Source: Gammaproteobacteria bacterium (GTDB taxonomy: Bacteria; Pseudomonadota; Gammaproteobacteria; UBA4575). Taken from it: a stretch of DNA of 64,000 nt. This document shows, piece by piece, positions 35,475 to 44,726 of the stretch. The stretch lies in the NCBI GenBank assembly GCA_033344735.1, contig JAWPMW010000001.1:2206171-2270170 (forward strand). Reading direction: 5' to 3'. The notes beneath the pieces are model-generated. The model was not told where the DNA came from. It did no database searches and was given only the letters and a program-made list of their open reading frames with translations. The translations under genes and the position numbers were made by a program. The first letter of the stretch is position 1. Each line of letters starts with the position of its first letter.

Positions 35475-35830
35475 GAGAGTTGGTCGAGGCAGTCGCTGTT
35501 GTTTATATCAACAGAGGAAAGTCCGGGCTCCATAGGACAGGGTGCCAGGTAACGCCTGGAGGGTGCGAGCTCATGGAAAGTGCAGCAGAAAATATACCGC
35601 CTATTAATAATAGGTAAGGGTGAAATGGTGCGGTAAGAGCGCACCGCGTTGATGGCAACATGAACGGCAAGGTAAACCCCACCTGGAGCAAGACCAAATA
35701 GGAGAACAGGTTAATTATTAACCACATGTGGTCCACATGGTTCTCGGGTAGGTCGCTTAAGGTGTCTGGTGACAGGCATCTCAGATGAATGATTGCCCAC
35801 GACAAAACCCGGCTTATTGACTGACTCTCA
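35475..35830 (+). ncRNA. rnpB: RNase P RNA, bacterial class A
   Basis: The universally conserved blocks are present in order: GAGGAAAGTCCGGGCTCC at 35514-35531, CAGGGTGCCAGGTAACGCCT, GGTAAGGGTGAAATGGTGCG, GTAAGAGCGCACCG, GGTAAACCCCACCTGGAGCA, CCAAATAGG, GATGAATGATTGCCCACGAC and a final ACCCGGCTTA. The ends pair (GAGAGT at 35475-35480 with ACTCTC at 35824-35829) to close helix P1, which fixes the limits. It is the catalytic RNA that matures tRNA 5' ends. It lies between rsmI and mraZ, a known gammaproteobacterial arrangement. Confidence 0.97.
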
Positions 35831-35989
35831 CTCTTCTTCCTTTTCGACAATACACAAACTTAATGTAATCTCTCATTAAGCGCTGGCAAGTTGTTAATCA
35901 ACATCAATTTTCACTAAAATTTCCTGTCAAAATGTGCAGTAAGTAACTGTCTTGCAAGACAAAATTCCCGATAAACGGCCTAATTTAAC

Positions 35990-36018
35990 TTGCTTTTTAC
36001 ACCCTTGATTTCTATAGT
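35990..36018 (+). promoter_or_regulatory. Sigma-70 promoter of the mraZ/dcw cluster
   Basis: TTGCTT (35990-35995) and TATAGT (36013-36018) are separated by exactly 17 bases. The predicted transcript start near 36025 falls at the beginning of the MraZ box array, as in the E. coli mraZ promoter. Confidence 0.65.
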
Positions 36019-36026
36019 GTATAAAT

Positions 36027-36056
36027 GTGGGAAAAAGTGGTTTTCAGTGATATTTC
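36027..36056 (+). promoter_or_regulatory. Probable MraZ operator (three direct repeats, 10-bp period)
   Basis: GTGGGAAAAA, GTGGTTTTCA and GTGATATTTC begin at 36027, 36037 and 36047, giving three GTG(G/A) boxes repeated every ten bases just after the promoter and before mraZ. MraZ of E. coli binds TGGGA boxes with the same ten-base period and represses its own operon. The third box is degenerate. Confidence 0.6.
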
Positions 36057-36074
36057 CAGGATAGAAGAACAAGA

Positions 36075-36527
36075 ATGTTTAGAGGCATCACCGCAACAAC
36101 AATTGACGCAAAAGCACGCATTACTGTACCAACTGAGTACCGTGATGCAATCAATACTGCCTGCGGTGGGCAGATTGTAATTACTGTTGATGTTGATCGA
36201 TGTTTGCTCATTTATCCTCTGCCTGAGTGGGAGCGTTTTGAAGCTGATTTGCGTGCATTGCCGAATGTAGGGAAACAAGTGCGTCGCTGGCATCGTCTTT
36301 ACCTTGGACACGCTAAACCACGTGAGATAGATGGTCAATCCCGAATATTGCTTCCCCAAGAATTACGTGATTTTGCTGAATTAAAAAAGAATGTTTGCCT
36401 GATAGGTCAAGGCAATAAATTTGAATTATGGGATGAGGCTCGATGGCACAACAACTGTGAAGAATGGTTGCAAGAAGAGGCAAACGCGGCGGCAGATGAA
36501 TCTGCGTTAGAACATTTAAGCGTTTAG
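36075..36527 (+). CDS. mraZ: Transcriptional regulator MraZ
   Basis: 150 residues with two AbrB-like swapped-hairpin repeats, each with the D-x-x-x-R signature: DAKARITVP near residue 11 and DGQSRILLP near 85. MraZ forms a ring that binds DNA and represses the division and cell wall cluster, including itself. It is the first gene of the cluster, directly downstream of a matching operator. Confidence 0.95.
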   Translation: MFRGITATTIDAKARITVPTEYRDAINTACGGQIVITVDVDRCLLIYPLPEWERFEADLRALPNVGKQVRRWHRLYLGHAKPREIDGQSRILLPQELRDFAELKKNVCLIGQGNKFELWDEARWHNNCEEWLQEEANAAADESALEHLSV

Positions 36528-36533
36528 TTACGC

Positions 36534-37466
36534 ATGCTAGCTAGATTTACTCATGTGCCAGTTTTGTTACATGAGTCTATACAAGGATTGCGAATTAAAG
36601 GTGATGGTACTTACATCGATTGCACCTTTGGACGTGGCGGACATAGTCAGCTGCTGTTGCAAAGTTTGGCCAGTCAGGGGCGATTGTTTTTGCTAGATCA
36701 GGACCCTAGTGCTATTGAATGTGCGCAACAGCAATTTGTAGGGGATGAAAGGGTAACAATCATCCATGAAACCTTTGCAAATTTAGCAGAAGTAGGTCGA
36801 AAGCATGGTTTGTTGGCAAATGTCGATGGAATTTTCTTCGACTTGGGAGTGTCGTCACCACAATTAGATGAAGCACAAAGAGGGTTTAGTTTTAGTCAAG
36901 ATGGCCCATTGGATATGCGTATGAATACCAGTACCGGATATACAGCAGCACAATGGCTAGAGAGTGTTTCTGTTAACGAGCTTATTCAAGTGCTGCGTGA
37001 GTTTGGTGAAGAACGACATGCTAAAAAGATTGCTAACAAGGTGCTTGATGAGCAGAAAGTTTCTGCAATAACTACAACTAAACGTTTAGCAGAAACTGTT
37101 AAAGGATGTTATCCGTCAAATTACCAAGGAATACATCCGGCAACAAGAACATTTCAAGCGATTAGGATTGCTATTAATAAAGAGCTATTAGCATTGCAAA
37201 AAGGATTAGAGGCATCATTTGATTTATTAAATGGTGGAGGCCGCTTAGTGGTAATTAGTTTCCATAGCTTAGAAGATCGAATGGTTAAACGATTTATACG
37301 CGATACTAAGCAAGAAGACTTGTTGCCAAAGCTGCCAGTTATGCCAGAGCTGAGTGATCATTTGAAATCGGTAGGGAAACTGATCCGCCCTTCCATTGAA
37401 GAATTGAAAGTTAACCCACGTGCTCGAAGTGCGCGTCTTCGTGTGGCAGAGAAGGTACTAAAGTGA
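36534..37466 (+). CDS. rsmH: 16S rRNA (cytosine-1402-N4)-methyltransferase RsmH
   Basis: 310 residues. The opening HVPVLLHESIQGL and the SAM-binding motif YIDCTFGRGGHS near residue 25 are diagnostic, along with FFDLGVSSPQLDEAQRGFSF and the C-terminal NPRARSARLRVAEK. It adds the N4 methyl at C1402, the same nucleotide that RsmI modifies on the ribose; both genes occur in this window. It overlaps ftsL by four bases. Confidence 0.96.
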   Translation: MLARFTHVPVLLHESIQGLRIKGDGTYIDCTFGRGGHSQLLLQSLASQGRLFLLDQDPSAIECAQQQFVGDERVTIIHETFANLAEVGRKHGLLANVDGIFFDLGVSSPQLDEAQRGFSFSQDGPLDMRMNTSTGYTAAQWLESVSVNELIQVLREFGEERHAKKIANKVLDEQKVSAITTTKRLAETVKGCYPSNYQGIHPATRTFQAIRIAINKELLALQKGLEASFDLLNGGGRLVVISFHSLEDRMVKRFIRDTKQEDLLPKLPVMPELSDHLKSVGKLIRPSIEELKVNPRARSARLRVAEKVLK

Positions 37467-37735
37467 AATTGACAGCGTTGATTGTTGCTTACTTACTTGT
37501 GGTAATTAGTGCTTCAGGGTTGGTTTATAGCAAACATTTGCAGCGTAGACACTTTGTTGAGCTGCAAGCATTGCAAGAAACAGGGTCTCAATTACAAACA
37601 GAGTGGGAGCAATTGTTGCTGGAGGAGAGTGCTTGGTCAAATCAAGCGCGAGTAGAACAAATAGCTAACACAGAATTGGGGATGCATTTGGTAAATCATT
37701 CTGATGTAGTGATGTTGGAATTAGATTCTAAATGA
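37463..37735 (+). CDS. ftsL: Cell division protein FtsL
   Basis: 90 residues: a short cytoplasmic start, one membrane helix (about residues 3-23), then a periplasmic coiled coil (HLQRRHFVELQALQETGSQLQTEW). With FtsQ and FtsB it regulates septal peptidoglycan synthesis by FtsWI. Identified mostly by architecture and position between rsmH and ftsI, since the family is poorly conserved in sequence. Confidence 0.9.
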   Translation: MKLTALIVAYLLVVISASGLVYSKHLQRRHFVELQALQETGSQLQTEWEQLLLEESAWSNQARVEQIANTELGMHLVNHSDVVMLELDSK

Positions 37736-37745
37736 GGCAAGTTGA

Positions 37746-39461
37746 ATGAGAAAGGCTAAAGCGAGAGTATTTACTGCACGTCGATACTTGCTTTTATTTG
37801 CAGTTTTTTGTGCTTTTGTGTTGTTGTTTGCTCGTGCAGCACAATTACAACTGTTACATGCCGATTTTTATAATGAAGAAGGCTCAAATCGACAAATTCG
37901 TACAGTTGAAATACCAGCGAATCGCGGTGTAATAACAGATCGTCATGGCGAAGCTTTGGCAATTAGTACACCAGTGTTCTCGATATGGGCTCATCCAAAA
38001 ACAGCGTTAGAGAACCCGCAGTCAATTTCATATGCAGCTAGTGTGTTAAAGCTAAATAAGCAGATATTGATCAAAAAACTCAAACAAAGAAGAAGTAAGC
38101 AATTTGTTTATGTGAAACGGCATGTTTTCCCTGATACAGCTGACGCTCTTAAAGAAAAAAATATTCATGGATTCTCAATTATTAGGGAATACAGGCGTTT
38201 TTACCCAACAGGTGAAATGGCAGCGCATGTTGTAGGACTGACAAATATCGATGATCAAGGCTTGGAGGGTGTTGAGCTTGCATTCGATGAATGGCTGCAT
38301 GGGTCGCCTGGTAAAAAGCGAGTGCTTAAGAATGGAAAGGGTACAGTGGTGGGTGATATCGGTTTGGTTACAGAGCCACATCATGGTAAAGATTTGAGTT
38401 TATCTATTGATAAACGCATACAATACTTAGCTTATAGAGAATTGAAGCGCACGATAGCACGCCATAGCGCTAAATCCGGGTCGGTAGTAGTGTTGTCTGT
38501 TGATAGCGGGGAAGTACTGGCAATGGCTAACTTGCCTGCATTCAACCCTAATGATCGTTCTAATGCAAAAATAGATTCAATTAGGAATCGCGCAATCACA
38601 GATGTGTTCGAGCCTGGTTCCACAGTTAAGCCATTTTTGATAGCTGCCGCGATTGAAAATGGTGCTTATAGAGTTAATAGCAAGATCAATACTGCGCCTG
38701 GCTATTTTAATGTAGCAGGATTATTGGTTAGTGATCATGACAATTATGGTGTGATCGATATGAAAACTATTTTAAGTAAATCTAGTAATGTGGGCGCAGT
38801 GCGTGTGGCATTAAAATTGTCCCAAGAGCAAGTATGGAGTCAATATCAATCTGTTGGATTTGGACAGCTTACTGGCTCAGGATTTCCCGGCGAACGAGCT
38901 GGTAAATTTGATAGCTATACTACTTGGAACAAAACGCAACGCGCAACTTTGGCTTACGGTTATGGTATGTCAACAACGGCGATGCAATTAGCACGTGCAT
39001 ATTCGGTAATTGCGAATGACGGCATTTTGCTACCTGCATCATTTATTGTTAATGATCAAGTGCCTGCTGGGCATAGAGTGATGTCTGGAAGAACAGCAAA
39101 AGCTGTTAGAGATATGTTGAAAGGAGTGTTATCCAAAGAAGGAACAGGTTCGAGAGCTAGTATGCAAGGTTACAGTGCAGCGGGTAAAACAGGGACCTCA
39201 CGTAAGTCTCAAAGTGGTGGATATTCACAAGATAATTATATTGCATTATTTGCAGGTATGGCACCTGCAGATAACCCAGAGGTTGTCGTCGTTGCCTTGA
39301 TTGATCAGCCCGTAAAAGAAGATGGTTATTATGGAGGAGAAGTAGCAGCGCCTCTTTTCTCGAGAGTTACAGAAGGTGCATTGCGCTTAATGAATGTTGC
39401 GCCAACTGTCATCGATGAAAAAAAACGTGGTTTATTATTGACGGAGTCAAGAAAGCCATGA
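37746..39461 (+). CDS. ftsI: Septal peptidoglycan transpeptidase FtsI (PBP3)
   Basis: 571 residues. One membrane anchor (about 13-33), a dimerisation domain starting at RQIRTVEIPANRG, and a transpeptidase domain with all three motifs: Ser292-x-x-Lys295 (GSTVKP), Ser346-x-Asn348 (SSN) and Lys481-Thr-Gly (KTG). It cross-links septal peptidoglycan together with FtsW. Overlaps murE by four bases. Confidence 0.96.
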   Translation: MRKAKARVFTARRYLLLFAVFCAFVLLFARAAQLQLLHADFYNEEGSNRQIRTVEIPANRGVITDRHGEALAISTPVFSIWAHPKTALENPQSISYAASVLKLNKQILIKKLKQRRSKQFVYVKRHVFPDTADALKEKNIHGFSIIREYRRFYPTGEMAAHVVGLTNIDDQGLEGVELAFDEWLHGSPGKKRVLKNGKGTVVGDIGLVTEPHHGKDLSLSIDKRIQYLAYRELKRTIARHSAKSGSVVVLSVDSGEVLAMANLPAFNPNDRSNAKIDSIRNRAITDVFEPGSTVKPFLIAAAIENGAYRVNSKINTAPGYFNVAGLLVSDHDNYGVIDMKTILSKSSNVGAVRVALKLSQEQVWSQYQSVGFGQLTGSGFPGERAGKFDSYTTWNKTQRATLAYGYGMSTTAMQLARAYSVIANDGILLPASFIVNDQVPAGHRVMSGRTAKAVRDMLKGVLSKEGTGSRASMQGYSAAGKTGTSRKSQSGGYSQDNYIALFAGMAPADNPEVVVVALIDQPVKEDGYYGGEVAAPLFSRVTEGALRLMNVAPTVIDEKKRGLLLTESRKP

Positions 39462-40918
39462 TGTTGAGCCAATTGCTTGCTGATTTTATTTCTATCGATG
39501 TTTCTAGGGATGTCAATGTCTCGGGTGTGAGTGAGTACAGTGGTGATGTGGAAAGCGGTGATTTGTTTATTGCTTCTTCAGGTTTGCAGTATGTTCAAGA
39601 TGCTATCAATAATGGTGCGGTAGCAATAATTTATCAATCTAAAGCCGGTGCTGGAAGCAATAATGTGAATAGCCCGGTGCCTATGTTTGAATGTTTCGAC
39701 CTATCAGAAATAGTAAATAAGATAATATCGCGATTTTATGGTGACATTAATCACGATATTAAGACTGTTGCGATTACTGGAACTGATGGAAAGTCATCTG
39801 TTGCACATTTAGTAGCACAAGCATTAGAAAAATCTGGGCACATATGCGGATTAATAGGCACTTTAGGATACGGGCGTCTTGGTAATCTCCAAGATGCTAA
39901 TCATACGACGCCTCCAGTCTCTCGAATTGCTAGGGAATATTTTCGTTTCAATCAGATGGGTTGTGAAGCAGTTGCTATAGAAGCATCTTCACATGGTATA
40001 GAGCAAAAAAGGTTGCGTAATTTATCCATCCATACTGCGGTATTAACCAATATTTCAAGAGATCATCTAGATTATCACAATTCAGTTGAGGAATATATAA
40101 ATGCAAAAGCAGGGTTGTTTTTTTCACATCAAGCAAAGCATGCAGTGCTAAATATTGATGATCAGAATGGAGTTCAATGGGCGCAGTCTTTGGCAGACTC
40201 GTTAAATGTGCTTACATTTTCTTTGGTAAATGCGCAAGCTGATGTGTTTGCGCTGGATGTAAAGTATTTGCACGATGCGACAATGATACGGATGTCAGTA
40301 AAGAAGAAAGTAATTGATGTGAAAGTGCCGCTATTAGGTCAATTTAATGTGCTAAATCTATTAGCTGTAGCGGCGGTGCTGCTTAGTCTTGATGAAGACC
40401 ATATAGGAATTGGCAATGCGCTTAATAAGCTAATTGCAGTGCCAGGCCGTATGCAAATTGTCTCAGGTCAACATAGTGCATCTGTAATAGTCGATTATGC
40501 ACATACACCCGCAGCATTGTTTGCTGCATTAAATGCTGTGCGTGAACATTGTTCAGGAAAAATAATATGTGTGTTCGGTTGTGGTGGAAATCGAGACACA
40601 GGGAAGCGTTCGCAAATGGGTGAGATGGCATCACGATATGCGGATTTTACTGTGATTACTTCTGATAATCCTCGCGATGAGAGTCGGCAGGAAATAATTG
40701 ATCAAATTGTCAGTGGTTGCATTGGGTTGAATAACTATAAAACAGTTGTTGATAGAGAGCAGGCAATTATTGATGCGCTAAATATGGCGAGTGCGAATGA
40801 TGCTGTTCTGATCGCTGGTAAAGGCCATGAGAAATTTCAATATGTTAAAAATCAGAAAATAGCATTCGATGATGTTGTTGTGGCGACTAAAGAGTTAGCG
40901 AGGTTAGCTAATGGATAA
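39458..40918 (+). CDS. murE: UDP-MurNAc-tripeptide synthetase (meso-DAP adding)
   Basis: 486 residues with the three-domain Mur ligase architecture. The ATP loop reads TGTDGKSS, and DNPRDE in the C-terminal domain is the signature for addition of meso-diaminopimelate rather than lysine. It adds the third residue of the peptide stem in the cytoplasm. It overlaps ftsI by four and murF by eight bases. Confidence 0.95.
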   Translation: MMLSQLLADFISIDVSRDVNVSGVSEYSGDVESGDLFIASSGLQYVQDAINNGAVAIIYQSKAGAGSNNVNSPVPMFECFDLSEIVNKIISRFYGDINHDIKTVAITGTDGKSSVAHLVAQALEKSGHICGLIGTLGYGRLGNLQDANHTTPPVSRIAREYFRFNQMGCEAVAIEASSHGIEQKRLRNLSIHTAVLTNISRDHLDYHNSVEEYINAKAGLFFSHQAKHAVLNIDDQNGVQWAQSLADSLNVLTFSLVNAQADVFALDVKYLHDATMIRMSVKKKVIDVKVPLLGQFNVLNLLAVAAVLLSLDEDHIGIGNALNKLIAVPGRMQIVSGQHSASVIVDYAHTPAALFAALNAVREHCSGKIICVFGCGGNRDTGKRSQMGEMASRYADFTVITSDNPRDESRQEIIDQIVSGCIGLNNYKTVVDREQAIIDALNMASANDAVLIAGKGHEKFQYVKNQKIAFDDVVVATKELARLANG

Positions 40919-42257
40919 TTGGTTGCGCTTAAGTGATGTGGCAGATATGACTCAAGGTGAGTTGTATGGGAGCGACGTAATTGTCAGCGCAATTTCTACA
41001 GATACAAGAAATATGCACAAAGGTGACCTATTTGTTGCACTTGAAGGCGACCGATTTGATGGCCACGAGTTTATTGATGAAAGTGTTGAGGAAACTGTGC
41101 AGGCAGTTTTAGTGCATAAGCAAGTGAATACCAAATTGCCACAAGTATTGGTTGATGACACATTGAAAAGTTTGTCTCGTTGGGCACAGACATGGAGACA
41201 TAGAGTTGATCCTAAATTAGTAGCAGTGACAGGAAGTAATGGTAAGACCACTGTTAAGCAAATGCTGAGTGATGTGTTGGCGCTTGCAGGAAGTACTTGT
41301 TTTACGCAAGGTAATTTAAATAACCATATTGGTGTGCCACTGACCTTATTAACGTTGCGTAAGCATAATAAATTTGCAGTGATAGAGATGGGTGCTAATC
41401 ATTTTGGCGAAATTGATCACCTTAGCCGATTAGCGCAACCGGATGTAGTAGTTATCACGAATGCGGGCCCAGCACATTTAGAAGGATTTGGTTCTATTGC
41501 TGGTGTTGCACAAGCAAAAGGTGAAATTATTAATGGCGCTAAATCTTCAGGTGTCGTCGTATTAAATGCTGACGATAAATTTCTTGATGTGTGGTTAGAG
41601 AAAGCCAAACATTTAAAGATTGTCACATTTGGATTTTCGGAAAAGGCGCAAGTGTGTGGAGAAATTACAGCGAATAAAAACCTTTTAGTTAGAGTAAATG
41701 GTGAGAAGCTGGAAATTAAATTGCCGCTGCCGGGGAAGCACAATGCAAGTAATGCTTTGGCCGTGATTGCGGCCGCTCGTGAATTGGGAGTTGATCTGCA
41801 AGATATTAAGCGTGGGCTTGAAAGTGCGCATCATGTCAATGGGAGATTGCAGTCGAAAATAGGCATTGCTGGCGCCACCATTATAGACGATACCTACAAT
41901 GCAAATCCGGCATCATTGCAAGCGGCTATTGATGTGTTGTGTTCGCAAAATAAGGAGCCATGGTTGGTGCTTGGTGATATGGGGGAGCTAGGCGATAAAG
42001 CAGAAGCTATCCATGCAGAAATAGGTGCTGGAGCAAAATTAGCTGGTGTAAAAAAACTATTTGGCTTGGGTGAGCTAGCCAAGCATGCGGTAAATGGATT
42101 TGGTGATAATGGATTTCATTTTTATCAGCATAGTGAATTGAGTGGTTCATTACGCAGGCAGGTTAATTCTCAGTGTTGCATATTAGTGAAAGGTTCGCGC
42201 GCTATGCATATGGAAGATGTGGTTAATTTCTTGATCGATAATCAAACAATACATTAG
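40911..42257 (+). CDS. murF: UDP-MurNAc-pentapeptide synthetase
   Basis: 448 residues. ATP loop TGSNGKTTVKQM near residue 107, GNLNNHIGVPLTLL and DDTYNANPASLQAAI are MurF signatures. It adds D-Ala-D-Ala, made by the Ddl enzyme encoded downstream, to the tripeptide precursor. Translationally coupled to murE by an eight-base overlap. Confidence 0.95.
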   Translation: MDNWLRLSDVADMTQGELYGSDVIVSAISTDTRNMHKGDLFVALEGDRFDGHEFIDESVEETVQAVLVHKQVNTKLPQVLVDDTLKSLSRWAQTWRHRVDPKLVAVTGSNGKTTVKQMLSDVLALAGSTCFTQGNLNNHIGVPLTLLTLRKHNKFAVIEMGANHFGEIDHLSRLAQPDVVVITNAGPAHLEGFGSIAGVAQAKGEIINGAKSSGVVVLNADDKFLDVWLEKAKHLKIVTFGFSEKAQVCGEITANKNLLVRVNGEKLEIKLPLPGKHNASNALAVIAAARELGVDLQDIKRGLESAHHVNGRLQSKIGIAGATIIDDTYNANPASLQAAIDVLCSQNKEPWLVLGDMGELGDKAEAIHAEIGAGAKLAGVKKLFGLGELAKHAVNGFGDNGFHFYQHSELSGSLRRQVNSQCCILVKGSRAMHMEDVVNFLIDNQTIH

Positions 42258-42269
42258 CGAAGGGTTAAC

Positions 42270-43352
42270 GTGCTTCTATATTTATTTGAATATCTGGAAC
42301 AATACAACAGTGTTTTTAACGTGTTTGGTTATCTGACGCTGCGTTCAATACTGGGTGTGTTGACTGCGCTAGTGATTTGTTTTGTTACTGGTCCTATGAT
42401 GATTCGTCGATTGTCGGATTACAGTGTTAAGCAAAATATACGTTCTGATGGCCCTCAAACTCATTTATTAAAAGCAGGTACGCCTACCATGGGTGGGGCA
42501 TTTTTATTATTAAGTATTCTCGTTAGTACATTGTTGTGGGGGGATTTAGAGAATCGTTATATTTGGGTCGTATGCTTTGTCACGTTCGCCTTTGGTGCGA
42601 TCGGTGCGTTTGATGATATTAAGAAATTAATCCAAGGAAATAGTGCGGGCATCTCAGCAAGACTTAAGTATGCTTTGCAATCTGCAGTGGGTTTAATTGC
42701 TGCGGTTTGGTTGTTTAATACAGCAGTGTTTTCTGTAGAAACAAATTTGTATGTTCCATTTTTTAAAAACATAGTAATTGATATGGGGCCGTGGTTTATA
42801 TTGCTAACTTATTTCGTAATTGTCGGCTCTAGTAATGCTGTTAATTTAACTGATGGTCTAGATGGTCTAGCTATTATGCCTACTGCAATGGTGGCAGGCG
42901 CATTGGGAATATTTGCTTATGTGAGCGGGCACTCTACCTTCGCGGAATATTTGGCTATTGCTCATATACCATTAGCTGGTGAGCTCGTTGTATTTTGTGC
43001 GTCTATTGTGGGAGCTGGGTTAGGATTTTTATGGTTTAACGCGTATCCCGCTCAAGTTTTTATGGGGGATGTGGGCGCTTTGTCTCTAGGCGCTGCACTA
43101 GGTGTGGTGGCCGTGTTGGTTCGGCAAGAGATAGTGTTAGTAATTATGGGTGGAGTGTTTGTTGTTGAGACTCTATCGGTCATGATTCAGGTGGCTTCAT
43201 TTAAGTTAACAGGAAAGCGAGTATTTAAAATGGCGCCACTTCATCACCATTTTGAGTTAAGAGGTTGGCCTGAACCTAGAGTGATTGTACGGTTTTGGAT
43301 TATTACGGTGATCTTAGTGTTAATTGGTTTAGCGACATTGAAGATTAGGTAG
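42270..43352 (+). CDS. mraY: Phospho-MurNAc-pentapeptide translocase
   Basis: 360 residues with ten membrane segments. Conserved loops are visible: [56 protein letters not shown] and [15 protein letters not shown], including the catalytic aspartates and the His triplet. It transfers phospho-MurNAc-pentapeptide to undecaprenyl phosphate, forming lipid I. Starts at GTG, 12 bases after murF. Confidence 0.96.
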   Translation: MLLYLFEYLEQYNSVFNVFGYLTLRSILGVLTALVICFVTGPMMIRRLSDYSVKQNIRSDGPQTHLLKAGTPTMGGAFLLLSILVSTLLWGDLENRYIWVVCFVTFAFGAIGAFDDIKKLIQGNSAGISARLKYALQSAVGLIAAVWLFNTAVFSVETNLYVPFFKNIVIDMGPWFILLTYFVIVGSSNAVNLTDGLDGLAIMPTAMVAGALGIFAYVSGHSTFAEYLAIAHIPLAGELVVFCASIVGAGLGFLWFNAYPAQVFMGDVGALSLGAALGVVAVLVRQEIVLVIMGGVFVVETLSVMIQVASFKLTGKRVFKMAPLHHHFELRGWPEPRVIVRFWIITVILVLIGLATLKIR

Positions 43353-43358
43353 AAACAA

Positions 43359-44726
43359 GTGGGTGTCAGTTATTTAATGAAAGTCGATCCAACAAATTAC
43401 TTGGTAATTGGTGCAGGTGTATCAGGTCTATCTGTGGTTGAGTATTTGTTGGCGAAAAATAAACAGTGCCGAATAATAGATAGTCGCGGCTTACCTCCTA
43501 ATGCAGCAAAGATAAAAAACATTTTATCTGATTCACAAGTATGTTTTGGTCAGTTCAATCAACAATGGTTGAAAGAAGCGGATGTAATAGTGTTAAGTCC
43601 TGGAGTGTCACCGCACACACCTGAGATTCAACAAGCCGTTAATGATGGTGCTGAACTATTAGGTGACATCGAGTTGTTTGCTCGTGAAGCATCTAAACCT
43701 TATATCGCTATTACTGGTTCAAACGGAAAGAGTACCGTGACTACATTGGTTGCGGCAATATTGGAAAGTCAAGGTCTTCATGCCAAAGCCTGTGCCAATA
43801 TTGGTGAGCCTGCATTAAATTTAGTTGATGATAAGTCAATAGATATGTTTGTTTTGGAATTATCGAGCTTTCAATTAGAAACATGTTCATCGCTTAGTCC
43901 AGATGCTGCTGTTGTGTTAAATATTAGTGATGATCATTTAGATAGGCACTCTAGTTTTGACGAATACGCACATATTAAACAATCGATCTATACACATGCT
44001 AAGTTCAAAGTTGTTCCTCGCGAGCAGGGTAAGAATAAGTTTTTAACGCCTTCAAATGATATGTGCAGTTTCGGTACCGATGCGCCTGACGATTCTGATT
44101 ATGGAGTCATGCAATATGGCAATTGTCGTTGGTTGGTGAAAGGTAACGATAAATTAATAAATTGTGCTGATCTACCATTGTTGGGTGTTGCTGGTGAGCA
44201 AAACACATTGGCTGCTTTAGCGCTGACAGATTCTTATATAAAACATCAAGGTAAAGCATTAGAAGCGATTCGTGCATTCAAAGGTTTGCCGCATCGCTGT
44301 GAGATTGTACTTGAAAAAAATGGAGTGCAATGGATAGATGATAGTAAAGGCACTAACGTGGGCGCTACGGTATCAGCAATATTAGGTTTAAGTAGTCCGG
44401 TTATATTGATATTAGGCGGTGTTCACAAGGGTGGCTCCTTGGAGTCATTAATTTATGCGGTTAAATCTAAGGTTGAGTTGGTTGTTGCGTTTGGACGCGA
44501 TAAGCAAGTATTTATTGATGCTTTATCAGGTATTGTTGAAACTGTTGATAAGAATTCGTTAACCGCTTCTGTCGAGTATGTACATCAAAAAGTAAAACCT
44601 GGCCAATCGGTGTTGTTTTCACCTGCTTGTGCAAGTTTCGACATGTTTTCAAATTATATCGAAAGAGGATTGGCATTTCAGGCCGCTGTGAAACAAAGTG
44701 CATTGAAGGTTAGTGATGAGCGCTGA
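43359..44726 (+). CDS. murD: UDP-MurNAc-L-alanine:D-glutamate ligase
   Basis: About 455 residues. An N-terminal nucleotide-binding-like motif (VIGAGVSGLSVVEYL), the ATP loop TGSNGKSTVTTL, and LELSSFQLETC with NISDDHLDRH are characteristic. It adds D-glutamate to the precursor. The frame starts at GTG 43359; ATG at 43377 is also plausible because the conserved part begins after it. Neither has a clear ribosome binding site. Confidence 0.95.
   Translation: MGVSYLMKVDPTNYLVIGAGVSGLSVVEYLLAKNKQCRIIDSRGLPPNAAKIKNILSDSQVCFGQFNQQWLKEADVIVLSPGVSPHTPEIQQAVNDGAELLGDIELFAREASKPYIAITGSNGKSTVTTLVAAILESQGLHAKACANIGEPALNLVDDKSIDMFVLELSSFQLETCSSLSPDAAVVLNISDDHLDRHSSFDEYAHIKQSIYTHAKFKVVPREQGKNKFLTPSNDMCSFGTDAPDDSDYGVMQYGNCRWLVKGNDKLINCADLPLLGVAGEQNTLAALALTDSYIKHQGKALEAIRAFKGLPHRCEIVLEKNGVQWIDDSKGTNVGATVSAILGLSSPVILILGGVHKGGSLESLIYAVKSKVELVVAFGRDKQVFIDALSGIVETVDKNSLTASVEYVHQKVKPGQSVLFSPACASFDMFSNYIERGLAFQAAVKQSALKVSDER

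Noticed and set aside
35503..35850. Minus-strand frame of 115 codons
   Set aside because: It lies antisense to the RNase P RNA gene, whose conserved blocks fully explain the sequence.
39458..40918. MurE ATP loop reads GTDGKSS instead of the common GTNGKTT
   Set aside because: Asp/Ser variants of this loop occur in other MurE proteins and the rest of the enzyme, including DNPR, is intact.
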